From: Clostridiaceae bacterium JG1575
GTDB taxonomy: Bacteria > Bacillota > Clostridia > Clostridiales > Clostridiaceae
Direction of reading: 5' to 3'
Assembly: GCA_002838815.1 (NCBI GenBank)
Contig: LQGW01000034.1
Coordinates: 1 to 64,000, forward strand
Length of the DNA: 64,000 bases
The first letter of the stretch is position 1, and the number at the start of each line of letters is the position of its first letter. The notes beneath the pieces were generated by a model that was not told the DNA's origin, ran no database searches, and saw only the letters and a list, made by a program, of their open reading frames with translations. The position numbers were made by a program, and so were the translations under genes. Positions 18,045 to 29,300 of this stretch are shown piece by piece.

Positions 18045-19075
18045 AAAGCATCATTCCCCCAAAAATGAAGGATAGGCCCAAGCACAGCATCTCCAGTCGT
18101 GTGCTTGGGCTTATGGGCCTCACGGCAATCTTGCTTTTGATGGGCATTTCTGTCACAAAAGGAGCCGCCGACATCCCGTTATCCACACTGATTGATTCGA
18201 TTCGAAGGTTTGATAAGACGAATACACATCATTTGATGATGATTGACTTGCGGCTCCCTAGGGTACTGACCAGTGCATTGGTCGGATCAGCCCTTGCGGT
18301 GGCCGGAGCAATTATGCAGGGAACGACGCGCAATCCGATGGCCGATTCGGGCCTGATGGGGGTCAATGCAGGGGCTGGTCTTGCGATCGCTTTGTGTTTT
18401 GCTTTTATGCCGGGAATTCGATATGAGGCATTGATCGCCTGGGCCTTCTTAGGGGCTGCGATGGGGACCCTGATGATCGCAGGCATTGCGTTTTGGCCTC
18501 AGCGGGGGGCAACCCCCATGCGAATCGTGCTGGCTGGCGCAGCGGTCAGCGCATTGCTTGCGGCGCTGAGTCAGGGGATTGCCCTATCGTTCCACGTTGG
18601 GGTGGGGCTCCTTTTTTGGACGGTTGGTGGGGTGGTCCATGTAACCTGGTCGCAAGTTTACCTGATTGCCCCCTTGGTATTGATCGGACTCTTAGGGGCG
18701 TTGCTCCTCTCCCCTTTCATTTCCATGATGAGTATGGGGGAGGAGGTGGCCAAAGGACTTGGGATTCGTACGACACTTCTGCAATTTTTGTGCGGCCTTG
18801 TGGTTTTGGTGCTGGCGGGGACCTCCGTATCTTTGGTAGGCGCGGTGTCTTTTGTAGGATTGATGGTGCCTCACTTGGCGCGGTTTCTGCTGGGCGTTGA
18901 TTATCGAAAAATCATCCCCGGCTCCGCCGTATTGGGCGCTCTTTTGTTGATAGCGGCAGATCTTGGGGCAAGGACCATCAATCCCCCTTTCGAAGTTCCG
19001 TTAGGGGTCCTCACTTCATTGCTGGGCGTTCCTTTTTTTCTTTATCTTTCGCGAAAAACAAGGAGGGAGGGTTGA
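18041..19075 (+). CDS. FecCD/BtuC-family ABC importer permease, first subunit
   Basis: A 344-residue integral membrane protein of the FecCD family. It has many hydrophobic helices and the family motifs RLPRVL, GTTRNPMADSGLMGVNAGA and GAVSFVGLMVPHLAR. It forms half of the transmembrane channel that takes the ligand from the binding protein. The GTG start overlaps the upstream TGA by four bases and has no clear ribosome site, which points to translational coupling. An in-frame ATG at 18065 is the alternative but also lacks a ribosome site. Confidence 0.9.
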   Translation: MKSIIPPKMKDRPKHSISSRVLGLMGLTAILLLMGISVTKGAADIPLSTLIDSIRRFDKTNTHHLMMIDLRLPRVLTSALVGSALAVAGAIMQGTTRNPMADSGLMGVNAGAGLAIALCFAFMPGIRYEALIAWAFLGAAMGTLMIAGIAFWPQRGATPMRIVLAGAAVSALLAALSQGIALSFHVGVGLLFWTVGGVVHVTWSQVYLIAPLVLIGLLGALLLSPFISMMSMGEEVAKGLGIRTTLLQFLCGLVVLVLAGTSVSLVGAVSFVGLMVPHLARFLLGVDYRKIIPGSAVLGALLLIAADLGARTINPPFEVPLGVLTSLLGVPFFLYLSRKTRREG

Positions 19076-20113
19076 ATGGACTCGCACATTGGGAAATCAT
19101 ACCCAAGAAAAACCACGGGGCGCAATCTCCTCGTGATCGGAGGCGGGCTTGCCTTGCTTTTGATGTCGGCACTGGGGAGCATGAATACCGGTTACAGTAA
19201 AATATTGCCCATGGATACGCTACGAACCCTTTTGGGGGGCGGTCAGCCCAGGGAAGAGCTCATCGTCTTTTCATTTCGCCTGCCACGCATTGTTCTCTCG
19301 ATGCTCATTGGTGCGGGCTTGGCTGTTTCTGGGGGTATTTTGCAGGGAATCACGGGGAATCCGCTTGCCGATCCTGGCTTACTGGGACTCAATGCGGGCG
19401 CTGGATTGATGGTGGTATTGTATGTAATGTTTTATGGAATCGGCTCATCTTGGACGGTTTTCATGCTTCCACCACTCGCCTTGGCCGGGGCAGCAGCAGC
19501 GGCCCTTTTGGTCTGGGGACTCTCGTATCAAAAGGGCGCAGGAGTTTCTCCAGTTCGCATGACCATGACGGGGATTGCAGTGCAAGCCGGCTTTGTGGCG
19601 TTGACTACACTGCTTGTCGTAACGTTGGATGATACGCAGTACGGCTTTGTTTCTTCGTGGCAGCTGGGAAGTCTATGGGGCGCCAAATGGTCCTTTGTCG
19701 GTTCTCTTTTGCTCTGGCTTTGTATTTTGTTGCCTTTGACCTACCGCAAAGCGAAGATTCTCGACATCCTGCGACTGGGGGATGAAACGGCCCTAGGTCT
19801 TGGCCTTTTGGTGAGTCGAGAACGCAGAAGATTGTTGTTCCTTTCGGTCGCCTTGGCCGCGGCCTGTGTATCGGTGAGCGGGAGCATTAGTTTTGTAGGG
19901 CTGATGGCCCCGCATATGGCGAACCGTATCGTCGGTCCACGACAACATATTGCCCTGCCGGTGGGGGCTTTATTGGGGGCAGTCCTTGTTTCGGTAGCGG
20001 ATACGATGGCTAGAATGGTGATCCAGCCGTCGTCGCTGCCCACCGGAGTGATGGTATCGATCTTGGGCGCCCCGTATTTCATTTTTTTACTGTCCAAACG
20101 CGAAAAAGAGTGA
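19076..20113 (+). CDS. FecCD/BtuC-family ABC importer permease, second subunit
   Basis: A 345-residue paralogue of the preceding permease, with RLPRIVLSMLIGAGLAVSG, GITGNPLADPGLLGLNAGAG and SISFVGLMAPHMAN motifs and about nine membrane helices. It should pair with the first permease as a heterodimer. The ATG follows AGGAGGG and begins directly after the previous stop. Its stop lies inside the leader of the ATPase gene, so the operon is tightly packed. Confidence 0.9.
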   Translation: MDSHIGKSYPRKTTGRNLLVIGGGLALLLMSALGSMNTGYSKILPMDTLRTLLGGGQPREELIVFSFRLPRIVLSMLIGAGLAVSGGILQGITGNPLADPGLLGLNAGAGLMVVLYVMFYGIGSSWTVFMLPPLALAGAAAAALLVWGLSYQKGAGVSPVRMTMTGIAVQAGFVALTTLLVVTLDDTQYGFVSSWQLGSLWGAKWSFVGSLLLWLCILLPLTYRKAKILDILRLGDETALGLGLLVSRERRRLLFLSVALAAACVSVSGSISFVGLMAPHMANRIVGPRQHIALPVGALLGAVLVSVADTMARMVIQPSSLPTGVMVSILGAPYFIFLLSKREKE

Positions 20114-20124
20114 GGCGATCGGAA

Positions 20125-20910
20125 ATGAATGCAGTCATTACACAACAACTAAGACTTGCCTATGAAGAGCATACGGTGGTGCAAGGGTTGAATTTACAGA
20201 TTCCAAAAGGGAAAGTGACTTCGCTCATTGGCCCCAACGGATGCGGAAAGTCCACCATACTGAAAGCAGTCGGGCGTATCTTGAAGCCACGCAACGGATT
20301 TGTCTTACTCAACGGCAGCGACATCCGGACGTTGCCGACACGAAAAGTTGCTCAAAAAATGTCCATCCTACCTCAAACGCCGACGGCTCCGGCGGGATTA
20401 ACCGTCCGTGAATTGGTGTCCTACGGCCGCTTTCCACGGCGGGCGGGGTTTGGGTCCTTAAGCGAAGAAGACCAGTCGATGATCACGTGGGCTCTGGGCG
20501 TTACCAGACTTTTTGATTTGCAGAGCGAGGTCGTGGATCATTTGTCGGGCGGGCAACGGCAAAGAGCTTGGATTGCAATGGCAATCGCCCAGCAAACGGA
20601 CTTGATTCTCTTGGATGAACCAACAACATACCTCGACATGGCCTACCAACTGGAGGTGTTGGACCTATTAAAACAGCTCAATGAAGAACGAGGCAGTACC
20701 ATTGCCATGGTGCTTCATGATCTGAACTTGGCCTCCCGATTTTCTGATTGTTTGACCGCGATTCGCGATGGGGGCATCATCGCTCAGGGGACCCCGGAGG
20801 AAATCATGACCCCCAAAATCTTACGAAAGACTTTTGGCATTGATGCAGAAATAATTAAAGACCCGCGAACGGGCAGACCGGCATGCATCTCGTATCATTT
20901 GGTATCTTAG
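20125..20910 (+). CDS. ABC importer ATPase (FepC/BtuD type)
   Basis: A 261-residue nucleotide-binding subunit that powers the metal-complex importer from the cytoplasmic face. It shows Walker A (GPNGCGKST, about residues 36-44), the signature LSGGQRQR, Walker B LILLDEPT and the switch histidine in VLHDLNLA, all intact. The ATG at 20125 is chosen because GAGG lies nine bases upstream. A GTG at 20110 that overlaps the permease stop would add five residues. With the three preceding genes this makes a complete importer. Confidence 0.92.
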   Translation: MNAVITQQLRLAYEEHTVVQGLNLQIPKGKVTSLIGPNGCGKSTILKAVGRILKPRNGFVLLNGSDIRTLPTRKVAQKMSILPQTPTAPAGLTVRELVSYGRFPRRAGFGSLSEEDQSMITWALGVTRLFDLQSEVVDHLSGGQRQRAWIAMAIAQQTDLILLDEPTTYLDMAYQLEVLDLLKQLNEERGSTIAMVLHDLNLASRFSDCLTAIRDGGIIAQGTPEEIMTPKILRKTFGIDAEIIKDPRTGRPACISYHLVS

Positions 20911-20941
20911 AGAGAGGCCTTGATTCATGGAGGGAATCGCA

Positions 20942-21091
20942 ATGGATGGCAACGGCGGCAAGGGCAAAAAGCCACCGGAGGGGATTGTAGATCGGGAGGA
21001 GCCAATAGCGGAGTTCCCCCATTACTTTTCCTGCGCCAAGGATACGCTAGGGGAGACCGCATTAAAGACCCGGAACCTCTTTGGCCGTTGA
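20942..21091 (+). CDS. possible small protein of 49 residues
   Basis: A short frame 31 nt after the ATPase gene has an ATG preceded by GGAGGG at a good distance. The hydrophilic peptide starts MDGNGGKGKKPPEG and has one cysteine in PHYFSCAKDTLGE. It has no membrane segment and belongs to no family I recognise. Position and ribosome site support a small last gene of the importer operon; the short length leaves chance open. The rest of the spacer up to 21263 holds only a hairpin. Confidence 0.35.
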   Translation: MDGNGGKGKKPPEGIVDREEPIAEFPHYFSCAKDTLGETALKTRNLFGR

Positions 21092-21184
21092 GGCTTTTCA
21101 AAGCTCGGTTGCTGCGGTAAGATGAAGGGAGATTCTTTTTTCGGGGGGAGGGCGCATGGCCTAAAACCCTCCGGAATGCTCCCG

Positions 21185-21223
21185 AACGTTGCCCGAGGAG
21201 GCGAGCTCTCCGAGCGCAACGTT
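21185..21223 (+). terminator. hairpin after the importer operon
   Basis: AACGTTGC (21185-21192) pairs with GCAACGTT (21216-21223), with a further GGAG/CTCC pairing inside a symmetric loop. The T-run behind it is poor (TTTGATCTT), so termination is probable but not certain. Confidence 0.45.
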
Positions 21224-21263
21224 TGATCTTCAGGCGCATCGGCTCGTGGAAGGATAGTATTGA

Positions 21264-21887
21264 ATGTATCGTTTTTTTATCAAGCGGTGGCTTGACGCCA
21301 TGCTTGCGCTCTTGGCATTGATCGTTTTGTTCCCACTGTTGCTCTTTTTGATGATTCTTGGTGCGGTGAAAATGAAGGGGAATCCCTTTTTTAGGCAACG
21401 GCGTCCCGGGAAAAACGAAAAAATCTTCCACCTGCTTAAATTTCGAACCATGACGGACCGAAGGGACGAGAAGGGCAATCCGCTACCGGATGATTTTAGA
21501 TTGACAAGATATGGGAAGTTTTTAAGGTCCACGAGTCTGGATGAATTGCCGGAACTTTTCAATATTTTAAAAGGGGACATGGCGATTGTGGGCCCGCGAC
21601 CGCTCTTGGTGGACTATTTGCCTTATTATAAAGAAGAGGAACGAATCCGGCATACCGTACGCCCAGGGTTGACGGGACTTGCGCAGATTAACGGACGAAA
21701 TGCAACCAGTTGGGAAGAACGTTTTACCTGGGATTTGAGATATGTTCAAAACGTGAGCTTTCTTGGAGATGTGAAAATTATCCTAGGTACATTGAAAAAA
21801 GTGGTTCGACGCAGTGATGTTTTAGTGGGGAGCGAGATTCCGGCTGGACGCCTGGATCATTATCGCAGGAAAGTCAACCCCTCGTAA
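21264..21887 (+). CDS. monotopic phosphoglycosyl transferase (PglC-like)
   Basis: A 207-residue bacterial sugar transferase that moves a phospho-sugar from a UDP-sugar onto undecaprenyl phosphate, the first membrane step of glycan assembly. The N-terminal hydrophobic re-entrant helix (about 11-35) is followed by LKFRTM, TSLDELPELFNILKGDMAIVGPRP (with the catalytic Asp-Glu pair) and RPGLTGLAQINGRN. Its size fits the minimal PglC class rather than the long WbaP class. The ATG follows GGAAGGA. The acetyltransferase 16 nt downstream suggests that the sugar is an acetylated amino sugar (inference). It is a distant paralogue of the gene at 49570-50160. Confidence 0.88.
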   Translation: MYRFFIKRWLDAMLALLALIVLFPLLLFLMILGAVKMKGNPFFRQRRPGKNEKIFHLLKFRTMTDRRDEKGNPLPDDFRLTRYGKFLRSTSLDELPELFNILKGDMAIVGPRPLLVDYLPYYKEEERIRHTVRPGLTGLAQINGRNATSWEERFTWDLRYVQNVSFLGDVKIILGTLKKVVRRSDVLVGSEIPAGRLDHYRRKVNPS

Positions 21888-21903
21888 AAAAAAGGAGTCT
21901 GGC

Positions 21904-22449
21904 ATGATTCAAGGAGAAAAAGTATACTTAAAGCTTATGGAAGAGGCGGATGTCGTCAAGCGGGCTGAATGGATCAACGATCCGGAAATTCAAAAAACCC
22001 TCAATTATGATGTGCCCACTTCCGTGTCCAAAACACGGGCCTGGTTTCATCACATGCAGATGGACGCCACCCGCCGTGAATTTTCCATTTTCGATGCAGC
22101 CAACGATGAATACATCGGGTTTTGCGGCCTCTTTCACATCGAAGTTCCCGCAATGAAAGCTGAAATTCATTGCGTCATCGGCGAAAAAAGCCACCAAGGC
22201 CAAGGCTTTGGGACGGAATCGTGGAAGCTCCTGACGGACTATGGCTTCATGGAGTTGGGGTTGAATCGAATTTATGCCCATCAACTGGTGCATAACATCG
22301 CTTCCCAGCGCCTTACAGAGAAACTTTGCTGGACCCGGGAGGGCCTCTTGCGTAAGGATCTTTATTCTCATGGGAGCTTGAAGGATCGGTACCTGACCGC
22401 CATCTTGAGAGAGGATTGGCTAAAAGAGAGGCAATCTTTGGGACAGTAG
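21904..22449 (+). CDS. GNAT acetyltransferase, possibly acting on an amino sugar
   Basis: A 181-residue GNAT N-acyltransferase of the RimJ/RimL (acetyltransf_3) type. It has the acetyl-CoA loop HQGQGFGTESWKLL and the segment LNRIYAHQLVHNIASQRLTEKLCW typical of that group. It shares a transcript with the phosphoglycosyl transferase, which favours an amino-sugar substrate as in PseH-like or PglD-like steps, but a protein N-terminal substrate is not excluded. A terminator follows at 22531. Confidence 0.75.
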   Translation: MIQGEKVYLKLMEEADVVKRAEWINDPEIQKTLNYDVPTSVSKTRAWFHHMQMDATRREFSIFDAANDEYIGFCGLFHIEVPAMKAEIHCVIGEKSHQGQGFGTESWKLLTDYGFMELGLNRIYAHQLVHNIASQRLTEKLCWTREGLLRKDLYSHGSLKDRYLTAILREDWLKERQSLGQ

Positions 22450-22530
22450 TCCTCGCGGGAAGCCCAAACTATTTTTTCGCCTCTTTTGAGCGCAGGGAGG
22501 CCGATTCGGGGATCCGCTCATCCATCAAAC

Positions 22531-22567
22531 AAAAAAAGATTCTTCCATTTAGGAAGGATCTTTTTTT
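22531..22567. terminator. bidirectional rho-independent terminator
   Basis: Seven As, a stem GATTCTTCC/GGAAGGATC with one wobble, an ATTTA loop and seven Ts. It closes the sugar transferase/acetyltransferase transcript. Confidence 0.9.
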
Positions 22568-22967
22568 GTACCCTAAAAAGGGCATTCATTTGGGGGCAAG
22601 GCAACGGGGGCCCTCGGGAGGGGGAATCGGAAGAGGCCGAGAACCATAGGAAAGCACCTTTGAACGCTCCAGAGTGCAAAGAAGTCGGCCTGTCAATGAG
22701 GACGCCTGGGAGGAGGTCCGCCCTTTTCGTAGGGCGGCGATTGTGGGGACCTTTCTCCGCAGTGGGTCCATAAAGTCACACGCTCTTGAAAGGGCTAAGA
22801 TCGAAGCGAATGGGGTCCTATGGGCGATAAAAAGCAGCCTAAAGAGGGCCCCCTAAAGGAACAATAAGGGGAAGGATCCAGCAGGGCTCTTTTATTTATG
22901 CATTTTACACGCAGGTAAAACAGGCAAATATTAAACAGCAGTTAAATTGTATTGATAAAATTATGTG
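22568..22967. other. gene-free spacer upstream of protease operon B
   Basis: About 400 bp between the terminator and the next promoter. All frames are short and lack ribosome sites. The left two-thirds is GC-rich with runs of Gs; the last 100 bp is AT-rich and leads into the promoter. I see no RNA gene or repeat. Confidence 0.5.
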
Positions 22968-22996
22968 TTGACTTTATTTTTTTGCGGGATTATGAT
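22968..22996 (+). promoter_or_regulatory. sigma-A-type promoter of protease operon B
   Basis: TTGACT, 17 bp, then TATGAT, in an AT-rich setting. The start of transcription should be near 23003, giving an untranslated leader of about 320 nt before the protease ATG at 23323. Confidence 0.75.
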
Positions 22997-23322
22997 TATT
23001 GCAATCTCAGCAATCGATTATATGCAGCCGAAAATAGTATAAATATACGGTGCTTGCTGACCTTCTTTTTTATCTCACGGTAATGGAGTGGCCCTCTCCT
23101 TGTCCGACACGAATCGCTTCTCTTGGCGCATCGTCTGTCCCCTCTTTTGAAAAATCACAAACCACATCCCTTTGTCCTCGCTGTCGTTCTTTAGAAAATA
23201 AAGGAAGTGATCCACGCACTGCAATCGTTACCTTTAAAGATTCATGAATGCGCCCCCTCAGGGGTGAAGCAAAGCCCCATCAGTCCATCATCAATTCACA
23301 CGATCATTTGGAGGAGAACAAT

Positions 23323-26300
23323 ATGCTAAAACGACGTCTCTTGTCGGCTTTAGTCGGCATGACTTTATTGGCCTCAACGGTTCTTAACCCCGCCGTGTTA
23401 AAAGCGGCCCCCCAACCCCCCTTCCAGGAAGTAGAGCAACAAGGAACACCCTCCCACCTTGAGAAACTTGATGCGGATGTATTAAAGGAGATCCAAGAGA
23501 AGAACTCCCTTGGAGTCATTGTATTTTTAAGAGATCAATTATCTCCCGAACTTTTTAAAGCGTCCCCCAAAATTCGCTCGTTGAATCAAACGGATCCCGT
23601 CAAAGCCCGGGGGCTTTATCGCCGGGATTTTGTTGAGGCTTTAAAAAGGCATGCTCAAAAAACCCAGCGCCCGATCCTTTCGCTCGCGCAAAAAGAAAAA
23701 AAGGCCGGACGCATTAAAACCCTTCGATCCTACCACATCATCAACGCCCTTTTTGTGGAAGGCACTCCCGAGGCCATTCAGAGTCTCGCCAAAGACCCCA
23801 GCGTTTTGCGGGTTTATAAAAACCAGACGCATCAAATGGATCCTCTCGAGCAAAAAAAGCTGGAAAGAATCGAGGAAGATGGGGAGGTTCCATGGCACGT
23901 AAAAAACGTACAGGCTCCTGAAGTTTGGAACATTGGACTCCAGGGACAGGGCGTCGTCGTGGCCAATTTGGACTCTGGCGTTCAATGGGATCATCCCGCG
24001 CTCAAAGAAAATTATCGGGGGTATGATCCCAAAACGGGGACCGTATCCTCTAAGGGCAACTGGTTGGATACCCTTGAAGGATCGGAGCACCCTTCCGATG
24101 GGGATGGGCATGGAACGCATACCATGGGCAGCATGGTTGGGCGCGGGTCCAGCGATCATCCAGCCATTGGCGTTGCCCCCGGCGCCCAATGGATTGCAGC
24201 GAAGATTTTTAACGCCAAGGGGTTTACCACCGACGAAGTGATCTTAGGCGCTGGAGAGTGGCTTTTGGCCCCGGATGGGAATCCGGATTTGGCCCCGGAT
24301 ATTGTGAACAACTCCTGGGGTGGTTCGGCGGGGATGAACGATTGGTTTCGCGGGGTCGTCAAGTCTTGGGAAGCGGCCGGCATTTTCACCGTGTTTGCGG
24401 CAGGAAATCAAAGGCCCATGGAACCTTCCCCTTGGCCAGGATCCATCACCTGCCCTGCAAATTACCCGGAGTCTTTTGCGGTAGCGGCAGTGGATCAAAA
24501 AAACCAGCTGGGCTATTTTTCCAAGCTTGGTCCCTCTCCCTACAATCCTGAAATGATTAAGCCTGAGGTCTCGGCCCCTGGAGTGGATGTATTATCATCT
24601 CTCCCCGGCAATAAGTATGGTCTGATGTCTGGAACGTCCATGTCCGCGCCCCATGTGGCGGGCGTTGCGGCGTTATTAAAATCGGCCAATGAAACGATCA
24701 CTGTGACCCAAATGCGCGAGGCGCTGACTTCCAAAGCGACCCCGCTCACCAACAGAAAATTCCCCAACTCCCCCAATATGGGCTTTGGCTATGGAATCGT
24801 CAATGCCTTTGAATCGGTGAAAGCTCATTTTAAAAATATGAGCATCATCAAAGGACAGATTTTAATGCCGGGTATCGATGGCAAAGAGCCGGTGATTACG
24901 CATACCCCGCCTGTGACCCAAGTATTTTCAACCGATACCGTCCACCTTACGGCCCGTATTCAAGACGATGTATCCGTACCTGAAGCGTGGATTGAAATCA
25001 GAGAAAAGGATGTCGCCGGGATTAAAAAAGTAGCGATGGTTCGTACCAAGGGTACGTTAACGGATGGAACCTATGAAGGGTTTTTGAAGAATGAGGATCT
25101 AAAGGGACGCATCCTGCTTTATCGGATCGCGGCCAAGGATTTTGCTGGCAATGTTGTTTATACCCAGGAGCAGCCCATTGAGGTAACCTTTGGCTTCTTA
25201 GCCGATGCATATCACACGGACTTTGGCGAAAATGCACCGGGTTGGACGGCTCAAGGACATTGGAAACACACGAAACCCCAAAACTATTCGGCGCACTTAG
25301 GAGAGAAGGTTTTTGAGATCGGGTTGCCTAAAGACTTAGGAGAGTCTGACAACATCCTGCGCTCGGCCCCATTGGATCTTCGCAACAAGGATCTTCGCCA
25401 TGCAGTGGTGAAATTTTGGCATCAATTCAATCTAGAGAGCCCGAAGGTTATGGGAACGGTTTGGGCTTCAGCGGATTTTGGGAAAACCTGGGATTTGCTT
25501 TATTCCATGACGCGAAAGCAGTCCAGCGGTTGGGAACAAGTCGCGTTAAATTTGACCCCCTACCTCGGATCGTCGAATCCCATTCAACTGGCGTTCCAGT
25601 TCTCCCATACGGCTCCTGCTGAGAAAAGCTATTGGGTCGTTGATGATTTGTCCTTCATCAGCAAGGAGTCCGAGGCGCCGATGCCGCCGAAGAATTTGAA
25701 GGCAACTCAAACGATTCATGGCGTGTATTTGAACTGGAACCCGGTGGGGGCTCCCGATCTTTTGGAGTATCAGTTGCGTCGCTCCAGCGATGAGCAAGCG
25801 CCAATGGCAAAGTGGAAGGTTATCGGATCCACGAAACAGCCTTTCTTTAACGACGAGAAGCCCTTGGACGGGAAATCCTTCTACAAAGTCTTGGCCGTGG
25901 ATATGACGGGGAACCTCTCAGAGCCCAGCGAGGCGGCCGGGGTAACGGTGGGAAAAGTTCAACCCATTTACCATGAAGACTTTGAAAAAGACAATGGACA
26001 ATTCGTAACGGGAGTCATTGAGACCGGCAATTACAACAACAATTGGGAGTGGGGGGTCGCAACCTGCTATCCGTTTGGCAATCAAAAGCTATGGGGAACG
26101 GGGCTTGAAGCCGGGTATGATGATAATCACCGCGGGTACATCCAATCCCCCGAAGTGAAACTCCCCGAAAAGGTGCTCCCAGTGCTCAGCCTTCGCCAGT
26201 GGATCATGGCTGAAATCAATTCTATTGGAGAGTACATTGATTACGGATACGTTCAAATCTCGGACAACCATGGACTAACCTGGCGTCGAATCGGCGAAAA

Positions 26301-29300
26301 GTTTGGAGGAGATCGAGGGGTTTGGGAGGATATTGATATTCCCCTTCAAGGGTATGCGGGGAAGAGCGTCCTATTCCGTCTGGTTTTCATCACGGATCGA
26401 TCCGAAGAAAGATTGGGATGGTTTGTGGATGCTGTGACGGTGGCGGGACTTCCCGTAACCACAACCAACCTCGCCATGACGCATCGGCCCGCGCATGGAA
26501 TGAATCACAGCGTCGAGGCAAAGCAATCACGCCAACAGACGCTCCTGCCGATGAAGGATCTTAGCGCAAAACCTGAACTTAAAAGGGCAGACCGCTCCGA
26601 GAAAGAGCTTACCTCAAGCGTTCCTGCGCTTCACGGACGGATCATCGTTCCAGAAACGGGTCGTTCGGCGAAAGCGCGTCCAGAGGATGGGAAGTATTTG
26701 ATGTACCACATGGTTCCCGAGTCTGGAGAATTGACCCTTCGGGCGGAAGCCTATGGGTGTTATCCTTTGGAGAAAACCATTCAAGTTCATGCCGATGCTC
26801 CTATTGAAAGTCATTTTCTTCTAAAGAAAATCCCACAATCCAAGATTCGCGGCAAAGCCTATGACCGTTACTATAAAAATCCGGCCGTGAATGTTACCGT
26901 GCGATTCTTGGATGATCCATTGACCCCTGCTGCGACAACGGATGAACATGGATTCTTTCAGATGCCGGCCGTTTATATTGGGGAGCATACCTTGCGGCTT
27001 GAGGGCGATGGATTTGAACCTGAAACCAGAACCATTCAAGTTCGAGAAGGGGAAGAGTTAGTGCTTGACGTGCCGATGCCTCGTAAAGTCAGTCAAGAGA
27101 CAGTTCTTCAATACGATCAAGGCCCCGCCGTATCGGGCCTTCGTATGAATGATAAGGGGAGCGGATTTATGACCCTTTTCAAGCCCGTTCGTAAAGCACA
27201 TATTCAAAGCGCAGAGTTGTTTTTCCTCAACAACACTTCCTTGCCTCAGGACGCAAAAATTGGGGTAACGTTATACGAAGCCGATTCGCACGGAAGACCC
27301 CGCGAGCGTCTCTTTGATCCCCTGGTCATCACTGCGAAAAAGGGCGAATGGAATCGGGTAGATCTCTCCTCGTTCCAATTCACTACGGATCAGCCGTTCT
27401 TTATCGCAACGGTTCAGATGGGGGGGAAGAGCGATTCTCCTGCGCTAGGCATTGATGCTACCATTAAAGATCTTTCTCCTTACTATATGCACCTAAACGG
27501 AACCTCGTTCATCCGGATGAGCGACCAGTACGAAAAGGGGGGCCTTATGATGCGGGCCGCAGTGGAGTATTTTGTCCTCGCCCCCCAGATCACCAACCTT
27601 AAAGAAACGACGTACACCAAGGAAAAAGAAGTCCTGGTAGCAGGAGCAGTGGACTCCAATTGCTCGGTCAATCTTTATGCCGGCGATAAAATCTACCAAA
27701 TTGAAACCAAGGACAAAGTCTTCCAAAGAAGGGTCCCCTTACTGCAAGAGGTCACAAAAATTAAAGCCACTTGCGAAATTCAGGGGAAAGAAACGGAACC
27801 CTCTGCTGAAAAGACAGTGATTTATGATCCCCAATCTCCAAAGCTTCTTTGGAAGACTCCTGAAAATGGGGCCGCATTGCCTGGATTGGCAGCCCGCCTA
27901 ACCGGCGTGTTAAAGGAGAAAAATCTTGAGTCCCTTCAGGTCAATGGACAACCGATATCCCTAACCAGCGATGGATCCTTTGATCTAAAGCTCGTGATGA
28001 ACCCTGGAGAAAATCTAATGGAGATCGTGGCAAAGGACAAAGCGGGGAATGAGACCCGAGAAAAGCGGACCGTCACAGCTCCAGGAACAGGCCAGGAATC
28101 TTTGAAAGTGGTTGCTCCTTCAAGAGATGTTCTTCTTCGAGAAAAAGAGACGCTGAACGTCAAGGTTCAAGGCCCCCGCGGTCTGAAGGCTGAGGCTCAG
28201 TGGATCCGAGCCTTTGACGGCTCGGGCTTCGAAGGGCCCAAGGGGTTTGAACTCAAAGAAGGAACGCCGGGCGTGTATGAAGCTTTTTGGACCCGCGAGG
28301 CCAGTGCGCCCAAAGGAACCTATCGGTTGCGCATCCTCCTTAAAAAGACCGACGGGTCCCTCCTGCAGACATTGACCGATGCCCAAGTCCTCTTAGCGGA
28401 CCAAGTCAGCGAGGAACGTATCTTCGGAGCGACGCGAGTGGAAACCAGTCTTGCCATCGCTCAAGCGCTTTATAAAAAGGCCGATACGGTCTTGCTCGCC
28501 GGGGCCACCCATTATCCCGATGCTCTTTGCGCCGGTCCTTTAGCGTATGCGATGAAAGCCCCCTTACTCCTCTCATCGGGCGAAAGGGATCTTCCCGTGC
28601 TTCAAAAGGAACTTACGCGGCTTTCCGCCAAGAAAGTGATTTTACTGGGCGGCGAAGGGGTTCATAGCAAACCAGTGGAAGAACGCCTTCACAAGATGGG
28701 CTATCAAGTGGAGCGCATCGCCGGAGCTACTCGGTATGAGACCGGTCTTTTGCTGGCGGATGCCCTGCGAGCACTTCAACCCAAGGGAGAGGTTCTCCTG
28801 ATCTCAGGGGAAAGCTTTGCCGATGGATTGAGCGCAGGAGCTGTCGCAGCCGCTAAAGGACATACGATCCTTTTATCCACCCCGAAAGAGCTTTCCAAAG
28901 AAACCAAGGAACGCCTCCTAAGATGGAAGCCTCAAAAGGTTACGCTGGTGGGCGGGGAACAGAGTCTCTCCAAGAACGTCGAAGAAACCATCAGGCAGTT
29001 GGGCCTCTCGGTGGAACGCATTGCAGGAGCCAATCGCTATGAAACGAATCAACGGGTGATGGAGACCTATATGAAGGGGGCACCGCATCTTTTGATTGCA
29101 ACGGGTCAAAGGGTCCCCGATGCCCTTTGCAGTGCCTCCTTAGCCGCATTCCATGGAGCCGCTCTTTTCCTTACCGATCAAAAACTCTCGAAGGAAGATT
29201 CTCGGTGGCTCAAAGAGCAGTCGGTGCATCACGCCACGTTCCTCGGCGGAGATCTTTCGGTGCCGAAAGCGCTCCGCAGCCGCATTCTCAGCCTATTGAA

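Noticed and set aside
22416-22856. short frames after the acetyltransferase gene
   Set aside because: They cross a strong terminator (22531-22567), lack ribosome sites and look like translated spacer.
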